Source: JAIBBG01 sp031417525
GTDB lineage: Bacteria > Bacteroidota > Bacteroidia > Flavobacteriales_D > Sanyastnellaceae
Assembly (NCBI GenBank): GCA_031417525.1
Contig: JANOVT010000353.1
Span: 1 to 62,361 of the forward strand
DNA: 62,361 nucleotides
Direction of reading: 5' to 3'
Below are positions 54,205 to 62,361 of the stretch, piece by piece. The first letter of the stretch is position 1. Every line of letters starts with the position of its first letter. The notes beneath the pieces were generated by a model. The model saw only the letters and a program-made list of their open reading frames with translations. It was not told where the DNA came from and did no database searches. A program made the position numbers and the translations under genes.

Positions 54205-54260
54205 GAACCTGAAACATGGTACTTGAAACAAAGAACCTGAAACAAAGAACACAAACCAAG
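54205..54260. repeat. 14-bp (2 x 7) array, GAACCTG/AAACAAA type
   Basis: Eight 7-bp blocks in alternating order: GAACCTG, AAACATG, GTACTTG, AAACAAA, GAACCTG, AAACAAA, GAACACA, AACCAAG. The repeat unit is thus 14 bp, twice the unit of the other arrays. Confidence 0.75.
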
Positions 54261-54289
54261 AATCGGCAACCCGCAAAACCGCCTATTAA

Positions 54290-55081
54290 CTACTCCTGAT
54301 TAAACCTGCGTTCCTTAACGTTTTTGAACCTGATATTGAGCGATTCCACGATGATAGAAAACGCAAGCGCCACATACGCATAGATCTTTATGTTGACACC
54401 TTCGGGTAAATGAAATACCTGAGCGTCTTCCAATCCTTCCATAACAAGCACAATTCCGATGACCACCAGAAATACCAACGCCAACATTTTGATCGTTGGA
54501 TATTTTTCTATAAAGTCACTTACGTAAGGAGCGAAGAGTAACATCGCAATCATCGCTATCACCACTGCCATGATCATTGTAGCAAGTGCAAGCGATGCAT
54601 TTGGATTGTCAGATGTAACTCCCACTGCAGTAATGATGGAGTCAAAAGAAAAAACGATATCGATCAAAGTAATTTGAAAGATTGCTTGCGTCCAATTCAT
54701 TTGGCGAGATTTAGTCGTTTCTTCCTTATCAGCGATTTTAAACTTGTGATAAATTTCGCTAATGGTTTTGATGATGAGGAAAGCACCTCCGCTAAATAAG
54801 ATCAGTCCACGACCCGTGATCGGAAAATCCGCGATGTGAAACCAGGGATAAACCATCTTAGTGATGAAGGTTATAGTAGAAAGCAAAATAATCCTTACCA
54901 CCATCGCTAGCATCAACCCAATAAATCGCGCTTTCTTCTGATCCTTGCGGTTTGGAATATATCCGCAGATGATGGCGATAAAAATGATGTTGTCGATTCC
55001 AAGTACGATTTCCAGCATCACCAGTGTAAATAAACTGATGATTCCACCAAATGAAGAAAAGACTTCGAGATAAGCTTCCAT
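54290..55081 (-). CDS. TerC-family membrane protein
   Basis: A 263-residue protein with about seven helices and the acidic motifs of the TerC family: LEIVLGIDNIIFIAII in helix 1 and DIVFSFDSIITAVG in helix 5. The family is linked to metal ion (often manganese) export during secretion, earlier named for tellurium resistance. Substrate here is unknown. It is convergent with DUF2723 and follows ftsZ on the same strand after a terminator, so it has a separate transcript. Confidence 0.9.
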   Translation of the reverse strand: MEAYLEVFSSFGGIISLFTLVMLEIVLGIDNIIFIAIICGYIPNRKDQKKARFIGLMLAMVVRIILLSTITFITKMVYPWFHIADFPITGRGLILFSGGAFLIIKTISEIYHKFKIADKEETTKSRQMNWTQAIFQITLIDIVFSFDSIITAVGVTSDNPNASLALATMIMAVVIAMIAMLLFAPYVSDFIEKYPTIKMLALVFLVVIGIVLVMEGLEDAQVFHLPEGVNIKIYAYVALAFSIIVESLNIRFKNVKERRFNQE

Positions 55082-55191
55082 ACTACCGCAGAAAAAACGA
55101 TTTAATTAGGGCGTGAAGATAAGAGCCTGTTTAAGAGAAATTAGAATTTCACCGATGATAAGATTGATGCAAAAATTTGCTCTAAAAAAAA

Positions 55192-55215
55192 CCACCTTTC
55201 AATAAAGAAAGATGG
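55192..55215 (-). terminator. Terminator after ftsZ (probably bidirectional)
   Basis: CCACCTTTC (55192-55200) pairs with GAAAGATGG (55207-55215) with one mismatch and a 6-nt loop. An A run to its left becomes an eight-base T run on the minus strand, and a T run also follows on the right. Located 32 bp after the ftsZ stop. Confidence 0.8.
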
Positions 55216-55247
55216 CCTTTTTTTATACTGACTCTCAGTTTAAGAAA

Positions 55248-56915
55248 TTAATCGACGTTGTCATGCAGAAATGGATTATCTCTCAGCTCCACTTTTTTTT
55301 GTCCGTTTTCATCTGTGGATTCATTCAAAGAAAAACGAGAAATGTTGCTCTCAGAACTATGTTGCGGTGAGTCGAGAGAGATTTTCTTGCGCGCATAGGC
55401 CGGTTCGTTTTCCAATTCGTTCAACCCATTCGGAGTTTTCAATTTGATGGTGAACTCACGAATACGCATTTCGCGTTCCTTATTGCGTGCCATCAATTCA
55501 GTGCGGTTTGGACGATCACTTACAAGTGGTTCTTCTTTGTGCACAAGTGTATCAGAAGGTGTCGAGCTTATCTGGTTAGAAACGATGTCGCGAATATCAT
55601 TTCCAAGATCAAGGTAAACTGGTTTGTCAGTTACATACTCCTCCTGAACATTCAACTTCAAAGAAGAAAGTGTTGGAACTTCTTCAGAAGTAGCAGGTTC
55701 TTCTTCGACAATATTGTTGGTCACATCAAATTCTACTTCAATGGCCTTCTCAACAACTTTGATGAATGGCTCTTCCACATTCAATTTGATCTCATTGCGT
55801 ACTTCAGGAATATCCACAACCGGCTTCTCCACTTTCGCAGTCACTTCTTTAGCACCTTCCGTTTCGAGCCACATTTTCTTAGGCTCTAGTTCTTGTGCCG
55901 GTAATACATGATCCACTGTTTTTGCTGCAAATCCTGTAGCAATGACTGTTGCACAAACGTCTTCACCAAGTGACTCATCCTGACCATAACCCCAGATTAC
56001 TTCAGCAGCCATTCCTGCTTGTTCCTGAATATGATCAGTGATTTCACTGATTTCATCCATCAACAATTCCTCTTTACCATACGTAATATTGAGGAGAATG
56101 AAGTTTGCACCATTGATATCATTGTCGTTCAACAATGGCGACTCAAGAGCAGCCTGTACGGCGCGTTTAGCACGACCTTCACCGCTTGCGCGACCAGAAC
56201 CCATGATGGCAACACCACTATCCTTCATCACCGTTTTTACGTCATTCATATCGACGTTCACAGTTCCGATCAACGTGATAACTTCAGCAATTCCTTTGGC
56301 AGCTGTGCAAAGCACTTCATCCGCATGACTGAATGCTTGCTTCAGTGTAAGGTTACCGTACAACTCACGCAATTTATCATTGCGGATAATCAATAATGTA
56401 TCGACACTTTCGCGGATTTCTTTCAAACCAAGATCAGCCTGTAAGCCACGTTTTCTTCCTTCGAACATAAATGGAACAGTCACAATACCGACTGTCAGAA
56501 TTCCCATGTCTTTCGCCACTTTCGCGATCACCGGTGCAGCACCGGTTCCGGTTCCACCACCCATACCTGCCGTAATAAATACCATATTGGTATTTTCAGA
56601 AAGAAGAGCTTTGATATCTTCCAAACTCTCAATGGCTGCATTTCTGCCTACCTCTGGAATAGAGCCTGCTCCTTTTCCTTCAGTTAGTGTATTGCCAAGC
56701 TGTACTTTAATCGGCACCGGACTTTTATCCAATGACTGAGCATCTGTATTGCAGACGATAAAGTCTACACCTTTGATGCCTTGCTCGTACATGTAGTTTA
56801 CAGCATTGCTGCCACCACCGCCAACGCCAATCACTTTAATGATTGAGGATGTGTTGGCCGGCAAATCGAATTTTAATGAGTTTTCCATTTTGGTTGATAT
56901 GGGGTTTTTACTCAT
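55248..56915 (-). CDS. ftsZ: Cell division GTPase FtsZ
   Basis: The tubulin-like protein that forms the division ring. In 555 residues: IIKVIGVGGGGSNAVNYMYE (N-terminal nucleotide site), GMGGGTGTGAAPVIAK (tubulin signature, GGGTGTG), FMFEGRKRGLQAD, and the catalytic T7 loop NVDMNDVKTVM. After the core (~330) comes a ~190-residue acidic linker and NEPAYARKKISLD with FLHDNVD at the end, the usual Bacteroidota tail. Met at residue 10 (56888) is an alternative start. No ftsA, ftsQ or mur gene is adjacent; ftsZ is alone between terminator and a divergent DUF4290 gene. Confidence 0.97.
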   Translation of the reverse strand: MSKNPISTKMENSLKFDLPANTSSIIKVIGVGGGGSNAVNYMYEQGIKGVDFIVCNTDAQSLDKSPVPIKVQLGNTLTEGKGAGSIPEVGRNAAIESLEDIKALLSENTNMVFITAGMGGGTGTGAAPVIAKVAKDMGILTVGIVTVPFMFEGRKRGLQADLGLKEIRESVDTLLIIRNDKLRELYGNLTLKQAFSHADEVLCTAAKGIAEVITLIGTVNVDMNDVKTVMKDSGVAIMGSGRASGEGRAKRAVQAALESPLLNDNDINGANFILLNITYGKEELLMDEISEITDHIQEQAGMAAEVIWGYGQDESLGEDVCATVIATGFAAKTVDHVLPAQELEPKKMWLETEGAKEVTAKVEKPVVDIPEVRNEIKLNVEEPFIKVVEKAIEVEFDVTNNIVEEEPATSEEVPTLSSLKLNVQEEYVTDKPVYLDLGNDIRDIVSNQISSTPSDTLVHKEEPLVSDRPNRTELMARNKEREMRIREFTIKLKTPNGLNELENEPAYARKKISLDSPQHSSESNISRFSLNESTDENGQKKVELRDNPFLHDNVD

Positions 56916-57108
56916 AATCAGGCCAGTTAGGCCTCGCCCGATCGCTGAGATTTGAATGGCCTAAGAAAGATGTTTTGAATGCCATTGTGCTGTATGACTT
57001 TTCAAAAAAGTGAACTGTAATTTGTTAGTAACGTCCTTCCATTTTAATGGTCAAAATCCCATAAAAGAGATTTTTTTTCCTGAAACAGGGAATATCGAGA
57101 CTCCTCCT

Positions 57109-57116
57109 TAAGTTTG
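57109..57116 (+). promoter_or_regulatory. Putative -7 element (TAAGTTTG) of the DUF4290 gene
   Basis: An exact TAnnTTTG match 32 bp upstream of the ATG at 57149. No clear TTTG at -33. Tentative. Confidence 0.35.
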
Positions 57117-57148
57117 CACTCAGTCTTCTTTATAGAATTTTCCCCCTC

Positions 57149-57838
57149 ATGCAGGACACGATCAACAATCAGCTGGACTTCCAGCCTTATAACAGCAATC
57201 GACCATATCTCGTAATTCCTGAGTATGGCCGCAACATTCAGCGTATGGTTGAATATGCGCAAACACTCAACGACAAGGAAGAAAGAAACAAATGCACACG
57301 TGCAATTCTGAGTGTGATGGGGCAGTTGTTTCCTCATTTGCGTGATATTGAAGATTACAACCACAAATTGTGGGATCACCTGCACATCATGGCAAAATTC
57401 AAGTTGGATGTAGATAGTCCTTATCCAACACCGGACGCAGAACATCTGCAGAGCAAGCCGGAGCCGATGCCTTATCCAAACAATACCATCGCATTTGGTC
57501 ATTATGGACACTACGTTCAAAGCATGATTGCAAAATGTGCGGAAATGGAAGAGGGTGAAGACAAACAGGCTTTTGCTCTCTCAATAGCCAATGTGATGAA
57601 ATACAATGCAACCAATTGGAATCGCAATATTGTGCATGATGATGTCATCCTAAAAGATCTCGCATTCCTGGCAAAGGGAAAAATCAAATTGGGTGATGTT
57701 ACTCAACTGCAGGCAGTAAAACCATTGAGCACGGGCGGTTTCAAGGAATATGAGACGGAGCGCTTTGGTAAAAAGAATAACAAATTCAAGTTTAACAAGA
57801 ACAATCAGAACAAAAAGAAAAAGTTCAGACCGAGATAG
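57149..57838 (+). CDS. DUF4290 protein
   Basis: A 229-residue cytoplasmic protein of a family largely restricted to Bacteroidota: PYLVIPEYGRNIQRMVEYAQ, RAILSVMGQLFPHLRD, PNNTIAFGHYGHYVQSMI and MKYNATNWNRNIVHDDVI. The last ~30 residues are a Lys/Asn-rich disordered tail (KKNNKFKFNKNNQNKKKKFR), which may bind nucleic acid or membrane. Function is unknown to me. Divergent from ftsZ, with a 233-bp shared upstream region, so a link to growth is conceivable. Confidence 0.88.
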   Translation: MQDTINNQLDFQPYNSNRPYLVIPEYGRNIQRMVEYAQTLNDKEERNKCTRAILSVMGQLFPHLRDIEDYNHKLWDHLHIMAKFKLDVDSPYPTPDAEHLQSKPEPMPYPNNTIAFGHYGHYVQSMIAKCAEMEEGEDKQAFALSIANVMKYNATNWNRNIVHDDVILKDLAFLAKGKIKLGDVTQLQAVKPLSTGGFKEYETERFGKKNNKFKFNKNNQNKKKKFRPR

Positions 57839-57884
57839 TCTGTTCTGTCATTTCTTTTCCCTGTTCGTCGTGATAAAAATCATG

Positions 57885-57920
57885 AAGCACTTTTGAAAAT
57901 TCAAAAGTGCTTTTTGTTTT
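57885..57920 (+). terminator. Rho-independent terminator after the DUF4290 gene
   Basis: AAGCACTTTTGAA (57885-57897) and TTCAAAAGTGCTT (57900-57912) form a perfect stem with a very short A-rich loop, followed by TTTGTTTTATT. Confidence 0.9.
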
Positions 57921-58086
57921 ATTATCACTCCAAATCCGCATCAGGCTTGACTTTCGGACGATGATCTTACATTTTCGGTTCAAGAATCATGGAATTTGCA
58001 AACATGATGATCGTCAACTGGTGACTTTCAGATGACAAATCAAAAGACAAACCGTGAAAAATTTGTAGCATACAAGCCACGCTTAC

Positions 58087-59322
58087 GTGAACGAACTAAG
58101 AATCATAGCCATCACACACAAAAATTTTCCTCTGGAAACCATTGGGAAGTTGCACTTGTCAGATGAAGATCGCATTGAAAAACTGCGAGTGGTGAAGGAG
58201 CATGCGAATATGTCAGAACTGATGTATCTGTCCACCTGCAACCGCATTGAACTTATTTTTTCACTTCCTCATTTTGTTTGTCCCGGCGTAACGGCAAATA
58301 TCCTTCGTGAACTTCAGCCTCACCTCAGTGAAGAAGAAATTAAAGAGATCGCGTTTAAAGCTGAGCGCTACAACGGACTGGAAGCAGCTTCTCATTTATT
58401 GCAAGTTGCATCAGGTGTTGAATCAGTCGTTATCGGCGAAAGGGAAATCATCACACAATTGCGCAAAGCGTATGAGGAAGGTTGCGCTGCGAATCTCACT
58501 GGAGATGACATCCGATTGCTAATCAGTCAATGTGTGAAGACAGCCAAATCTGTATTTACCAATACTGATCTTGCAAAGAAACCAGTCAGCGTTGTTTCTC
58601 TTGCATGGCAACAATTTCGAGAATATGGTGTCAAACAAGATGCGCGCATTCTGCTCGTTGGCGCAGGCCAGATCATTCGCAACTTCACAAAGTTTCTCTT
58701 TGAAAATAATTATCGCAACATCACGATTGCGAATCGCACTTTGGAACATGCGTTGGAATTAACGAGAAATTTTGGCGGCAAGGCCATTGAGTTAAACGAT
58801 TTGAAATCTTACACTGAAGGTTTTGATGTATTGGTGAGTTGCACCGGTTCTGAAAACACAGTCATCGATCTGCAACTATACAATCACCTTCTTCAGAATG
58901 AGATGCATCAAAAATTAGTCATTGACCTTGCATTGCCTGCGGATATTTCAAAAGATGTTGTCGCTTTGTTCCAACTGAAGTATGTCGACATGAACACTAT
59001 TCAACAAGAAGCGGCAATCAATATCAAGTTCAGAGAACAGGCTTTGGAAGATTGCAAACCCATATTGGAAAGTGGTTTGAAAGAATTCGAAAAAGTGTGG
59101 CAGGCACGTCAGATTGAGCGTGCTATGCAGTCTATTCCTGAAACCATCAAAGAAATAAAAGAGACAGCACTCGGTTCAGTGTTTGCAAAAGACCTTGAAA
59201 ATCTGGACGACAACGCCAAAGAATTATTGGACAAAATCATGTCATACATGGAGAAAAAGTATATTTCCATTCCAATGAAGATGGCTCGTGAAGTTCTCAT
59301 GAGCGAGATTGCAAAAAACTGA
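58087..59322 (+). CDS. hemA: Glutamyl-tRNA reductase
   Basis: First enzyme of C5 heme synthesis, reducing glutamyl-tRNA to glutamate-1-semialdehyde. The 411-residue protein has the catalytic Cys in YLSTCNRIELIFS, GVESVVIGEREI, the NADPH site LLVGAGQIIRNF, ANRTLEHALEL and a C-terminal dimerisation helix region. The start is GTG at 58087. hemC follows after 92 bp and hemD overlaps hemC, giving a hemACD cluster; hemL and hemB are not in the window. Confidence 0.95.
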   Translation: MNELRIIAITHKNFPLETIGKLHLSDEDRIEKLRVVKEHANMSELMYLSTCNRIELIFSLPHFVCPGVTANILRELQPHLSEEEIKEIAFKAERYNGLEAASHLLQVASGVESVVIGEREIITQLRKAYEEGCAANLTGDDIRLLISQCVKTAKSVFTNTDLAKKPVSVVSLAWQQFREYGVKQDARILLVGAGQIIRNFTKFLFENNYRNITIANRTLEHALELTRNFGGKAIELNDLKSYTEGFDVLVSCTGSENTVIDLQLYNHLLQNEMHQKLVIDLALPADISKDVVALFQLKYVDMNTIQQEAAINIKFREQALEDCKPILESGLKEFEKVWQARQIERAMQSIPETIKEIKETALGSVFAKDLENLDDNAKELLDKIMSYMEKKYISIPMKMAREVLMSEIAKN

Positions 59323-59414
59323 TCTCAGTCCTTTTTCTAAGCTTAATTTGCACTCACAATTCATCCTGCGTTTTTAATTTTCCTAAATGAAACGCACGAA
59401 AAGCAATCAACGTT

Positions 59415-60308
59415 TTGAAATCACCTCTTATCCTTGGAACACGCGGAAGTGATCTTGCACTTTGGCAGGCACATCACGTGAAAGCGCAGCTGGAAGAGCT
59501 GGGCAATGAATGCCATATTCATATTATCAAAACCAAAGGCGACAACATTCAGCATTTAGGTTTTGACAAAATGGAAGGCAAAGGTTTTTTCACCAAAGAA
59601 ATTGAAGAGGCTTTGCTCAACAAGGAGATTGATATCGCTGTTCATTCACATAAAGACCTCGAAACCGAAGAGCCGGAAAAACTTTGTGTGGCTGCCGTCA
59701 GTCCGCGCGCGGATCCGCGAGAACTGCTATTGATTCGACCCGAGTCCGTTGATGATTCACTTGGTTTTTCATTTAAAAAAAACGCAGTAATCGGTACTTC
59801 TTCTGCGCGAAGAAAATCACAAGTACTTCATGTTCGACCTGACGCCGAACTTGCAGATATCAGAGGCAATGTTCCAACCCGCATTCAGAAACTCCGCGAT
59901 GGAAAATACGACGCTATTTTACTTGCAAAAGCCGGCGTCGACCGACTCAATCTGGATTTGAGTGGACTTCATTCCATTGCGTTATCAACAAATGATTTTG
60001 TTCCCGCACCGGCGCAAGGGGTTTTAGCAATTCAGTGTAGAAGAGACGATATCACATTAATAGAAATACTCAGTAAAATTTCAGATTCTTCTGTCAAAGA
60101 ACTGATCCACATCGAACGAACTGTGCTCAATCGTTTGCAAGGCGGTTGTCAATTGCCATTGGGTATTTATGCTGAAAAAAAGGAAGGTCAGTTCCAAGTG
60201 GAGGTTGCTATTGCGGATGCCTGGAATGCTCCCCTGAGAAAGTTTTTCATGACCGGAAACAATGCAGACATCCTCATTCAAGAAATTCTGCAACAGATTC
60301 ACACATGA
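59415..60308 (+). CDS. hemC: Porphobilinogen deaminase (hydroxymethylbilane synthase)
   Basis: Joins four porphobilinogen units. The 297-residue protein has LILGTRGSDLALWQAHHVK, IDIAVHSHKDLE (catalytic Asp region), IGTSSARRKSQ, RGNVPTRIQKL and the cofactor Cys in RLQGGCQLPLG. The start is TTG at 59415; the next in-frame Met would remove the first conserved strand. Its stop overlaps the hemD ATG by 4 bp (ATGA). Confidence 0.95.
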   Translation: MKSPLILGTRGSDLALWQAHHVKAQLEELGNECHIHIIKTKGDNIQHLGFDKMEGKGFFTKEIEEALLNKEIDIAVHSHKDLETEEPEKLCVAAVSPRADPRELLLIRPESVDDSLGFSFKKNAVIGTSSARRKSQVLHVRPDAELADIRGNVPTRIQKLRDGKYDAILLAKAGVDRLNLDLSGLHSIALSTNDFVPAPAQGVLAIQCRRDDITLIEILSKISDSSVKELIHIERTVLNRLQGGCQLPLGIYAEKKEGQFQVEVAIADAWNAPLRKFFMTGNNADILIQEILQQIHT

Positions 60309-60970
60309 GTTCAACCGTTTTTATCACACGTCATGAAGAAGAAATTACTTCACTCATCCTTTTGGTTGAATCATCCGGAATTGCAGTCACAGCGAGATCG
60401 TTGATCAAGACATCACCTGTGCATTTTAAACAGCCGATACCAAAATCTGATTGGATTTTTTTCTCTTCAAGCAATGGAGTCCGACACTTTTTTAATCAAC
60501 TGAAAGAAATTCCGAAAACCAAATTTGCAGCGATTGGCACGGGCACTGCCGATGAGTTAAACAAATTTGTAAAACCTGATTTCATTGGTAACTCTATTGA
60601 TATTATGGCAACTGCAAGGCAATTCGCTACACTTGCCGGTAATTCCAGGATACTTTTTCCCGGTGCAGAAAAGAGCTTGCAAAATGTGCAATCAGTTTTC
60701 GATAAAAAGCAGATAAAAAGTCTGGTATGCTATCGCACAGAAAACGCACCATCCGGAATTGGGTATCCGGATGTCCTCATTTTTTCAAGTCCGAGCAATG
60801 TTCAATCCTTCTTTCTCATGAATAAATTGCTTTCATTCCAACAAGCCATTGCTTACGGTGAAAGCACAGCGAAGGAATTACGCAAGTATGGCGTTGAAAA
60901 CATCAGCATTCCACGATCGCTGTCAGATAAGGATCTGTTGGAGGCAATAAATGAGGTTGTGGTCAGTTAA
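60305..60970 (+). CDS. hemD: Uroporphyrinogen-III synthase
   Basis: A 221-residue HEM4-domain protein closing the linear tetrapyrrole with inversion of ring D. Sequence conservation in this family is low; supporting blocks are SDWIFFSSSNGVRHFFNQL, AAIGTGTADEL, ILFPGAEKSL, VLIFSSPSNVQSFF and QQAIAYGESTAKELRKYG, the last two typical of the second domain. The ATG overlap with hemC fixes the start. The downstream PorV/Q gene begins 34 bp after the stop, possibly in the same transcript. Confidence 0.88.
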   Translation: MSSTVFITRHEEEITSLILLVESSGIAVTARSLIKTSPVHFKQPIPKSDWIFFSSSNGVRHFFNQLKEIPKTKFAAIGTGTADELNKFVKPDFIGNSIDIMATARQFATLAGNSRILFPGAEKSLQNVQSVFDKKQIKSLVCYRTENAPSGIGYPDVLIFSSPSNVQSFFLMNKLLSFQQAIAYGESTAKELRKYGVENISIPRSLSDKDLLEAINEVVVS

Positions 60971-61004
60971 CGGGCGGGCGTTACTTTTGGACCCGATGTT
61001 GTCA

Positions 61005-62198
61005 ATGAATCTAAAACGTAGTTCGAAAACTAACTTATTGCACGCTAATAGTTTAGCGCTGTTCTTGGCGCTGACGTTTTCCTATACCGGAATTTTTGCC
61101 CAAAGCACACCCGCGCCCACAGCAGAATCCGATCTGACTCCCAAATATTCGAATGAATTTTTGAGCATAGGTGTCGGCGCACGCGCACTAGGAATGTCGC
61201 TCTCGCAAGTGGCCAGTGTCAATGATGTCACTTCCGGGTACTGGAATCCGGCAGGATTGAGTGGCATCAAAAGCGATCTTCAAATCGCAGGAATGCACTC
61301 TGAATATTTTGCAGGAATTGCAAAGTATGATTATGCGGCCATCGGCAAAGCCATCGACTCTTCCAGTGCCGCGTCCATTTCGTTCATTCGTTTTGGCGTA
61401 GATGACATTCCGAATACCACAGAATTGATTGATGCCGGAGGAAACATCAACTACGATCGCATCACCACTTTTAGCGCAGTTGATTATGCGTTCATTTTTT
61501 CATATGGAAGAAAAGGATTTCCATTTCGCAGTGCCGCCGCCAAAAGCGCCCTCGATGGAACCAATAACAGCGAAGGTTTTCGTTGGGGTGCCAGTGCTAA
61601 AGTGATCTACCGACATGTAGGTGATTTTGCAAAAGCGTGGGGATTTGGATTGGATGTCGGAGCTCAATACGATTACAAAAAATGGAAGTTTGGCGCTATG
61701 GCGAAAGACATTACCTCCACTTTCAATGCATGGAGCTATACGCTCGATGACAAAACGAAACAAGTATTTGCAGCAACCGGCAACGACATTCCCGTGAATA
61801 GTCTGGAGGTTACTTTGCCAAGAATGATTCTTGGTGGTGGTAGAGAATTCATCATTAAAAAAGTAAGTCTGCTGGCAGAAATCAACGCAACACTCACCAC
61901 CGACGGCAGAAGGAATGTACTTGTTTCGGCCAATCCGGTGAGTATCGATCCATCACTCGGACTTGAAGCAGGATACAAAAAAATTATTTTCCTGCGATTG
62001 GGCGTCGGAAACATTCAGCGTGTAAAAGATTTCGATGGCAGTGAAGCGATGACCTTTCAGCCCAATCTCGGACTCGGACTTCGCATCAAAAATCTGCAAC
62101 TCGACTACGCTTTGTCAGATATCGGCAATGTGAGTGACGTGCTTTATAGCAATGTCTTTTCGTTGAGACTCGATATATTCAAGTCTGAAAAAAATTAG
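61005..62198 (+). CDS. PorV/PorQ-family outer membrane protein
   Basis: A 397-residue barrel-type protein with a signal peptide (ALFLALTFSYTGIFAQ, cut at ~30) and the family opening FLSIGVGARALGMS, SQVASVNDVTSGYWNPAG (FadL/PorV-like). Relatives include PorV and PorQ of the type IX secretion system, but this copy could be another family member, so no symbol is given. The ATG at 61005 is preferred; 60996 and 60951 are in frame upstream. It would act with T9SS substrates such as the 46.1-50.1 kb protein. Confidence 0.8.
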   Translation: MNLKRSSKTNLLHANSLALFLALTFSYTGIFAQSTPAPTAESDLTPKYSNEFLSIGVGARALGMSLSQVASVNDVTSGYWNPAGLSGIKSDLQIAGMHSEYFAGIAKYDYAAIGKAIDSSSAASISFIRFGVDDIPNTTELIDAGGNINYDRITTFSAVDYAFIFSYGRKGFPFRSAAAKSALDGTNNSEGFRWGASAKVIYRHVGDFAKAWGFGLDVGAQYDYKKWKFGAMAKDITSTFNAWSYTLDDKTKQVFAATGNDIPVNSLEVTLPRMILGGGREFIIKKVSLLAEINATLTTDGRRNVLVSANPVSIDPSLGLEAGYKKIIFLRLGVGNIQRVKDFDGSEAMTFQPNLGLGLRIKNLQLDYALSDIGNVSDVLYSNVFSLRLDIFKSEKN

Positions 62199-62361
62199 TC
62201 GGATTAATGGTTGAAGCTGCATGGACTTGAAACCACAAAGATTTTGGTTAGTTTTTCATGTGGCAGTTGTTGCGAACTGCAAATCAGTGATATTTCGCTG
62301 ATGCTGGATTTAAGAGCCTTCGGCTTCACAAAGTGCACAAAGCTCGGCGGATCATTTTAGT

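Larger units (their letters stand above)
53969..54289. other. 321-bp convergent spacer with terminator and three heptamer arrays
   Basis: The spacer separates the DUF2723 gene from the convergent TerC gene. It contains the terminator (53986-54018) and heptamer arrays at 54018-54059, 54121-54155 and 54205-54260. No protein-like frame exists. Confidence 0.8.

Noticed and set aside
56019..56739. Long plus-strand open frames inside ftsZ
   Set aside because: Antisense shadows of a conserved gene, with no protein-like features.
1..62361. Alternative genetic code reading TGA as an amino acid
   Set aside because: Many intact genes in the window end in TGA at the expected family length (MCE, KMO, rel, SpoIIE-type), so TGA is a working stop.
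1..62361. tRNA or rRNA genes, insertion sequences, prophage
   Set aside because: No cloverleaf-like segment, rRNA sequence, transposase or integrase was recognised on either strand by eye; a dedicated search was not possible.

Overview
This window is chromosomal DNA from a member of the Bacteroidota, probably an environmental Sphingobacteriia/Chitinophagia/Saprospiria-like lineage; the sequence does not let me name a genus. The evidence is a set of genes typical of the phylum: LptD and OstA-like proteins, a DUF4290 protein, a DUF2723 membrane protein, PorV/PorQ-family and Wzi-family barrels, a secreted repeat protein with a type IX secretion (T9SS) C-terminal sorting domain, a split cytochrome oxidase subunit III pair, and several start-proximal TAnnTTTG promoter elements. 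Shine-Dalgarno sequences are mostly weak. No rRNA, tRNA, CRISPR array, insertion sequence or prophage was seen.

Layout. 0-1.2 kb: a decayed WYL-type regulator running off the left edge, a small cupin and a DUF1801 protein. 1.4-8 kb: an envelope block (LptD, amidase, MCE/MlaD protein, OstA-like protein), followed by purA. 9.5-12.4 kb: a Fur-type regulator and the bifunctional (p)ppGpp enzyme, each bordered by short tandem heptamer arrays. 12.5-15 kb: a trans-sulfuration PLP enzyme and kynurenine 3-monooxygenase. 15-19 kb: lineage-specific secreted proteins and lipoproteins, methylmalonyl-CoA epimerase and two genes broken by in-frame stop codons. 18.9-22.4 kb: a tolC-like/hlyD-like/tsaB operon. 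22.8-29.9 kb: an OmpA-like protein and a respiratory operon (heme O synthase, two COX3 proteins, COX4, two SCO-type proteins, DUF420 and a small CxxC membrane protein), without coxA or coxB. 30-38.2 kb: two Wzi-family barrels around ruvC, a GT2 glycosyltransferase, an ABC permease, GDP-L-fucose synthase and a WecA-like transferase. 38.2-46 kb: a sigma-54 response regulator, a 7TMR-DISM/SpoIIE phosphatase, an NlpC/P60 peptidase, a PcrA/UvrD helicase, GGGP synthase and 3-hydroxyanthranilate dioxygenase. 46.1-54 kb: a 1339-residue repeat protein and DUF2723. 54.3-57.9 kb: TerC, FtsZ and DUF4290. 58-62.2 kb: hemA-hemC-hemD and a PorV/PorQ-family protein.

Functional links. LptD, OstA-like, MCE, amidase, TolC/HlyD, OmpA, Wzi and PorV/Q all serve the outer membrane. 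hemACD supply heme and CtaB makes heme O for the oxidase whose subunits III/IV and copper chaperones lie in the 23-30 kb operon. KMO (13.7 kb) and 3-HAO (45.5 kb) are two steps of the kynurenine route to quinolinate and NAD, encoded 30 kb apart.

The most unusual signals are (i) at least seven intergenic arrays whose tandem unit is always exactly 7 bp (or 14 bp) but whose sequence differs from array to array, one of them forming a long inverted repeat, and (ii) three loci where the protein family continues in the same frame across in-frame stop codons without any frameshift.
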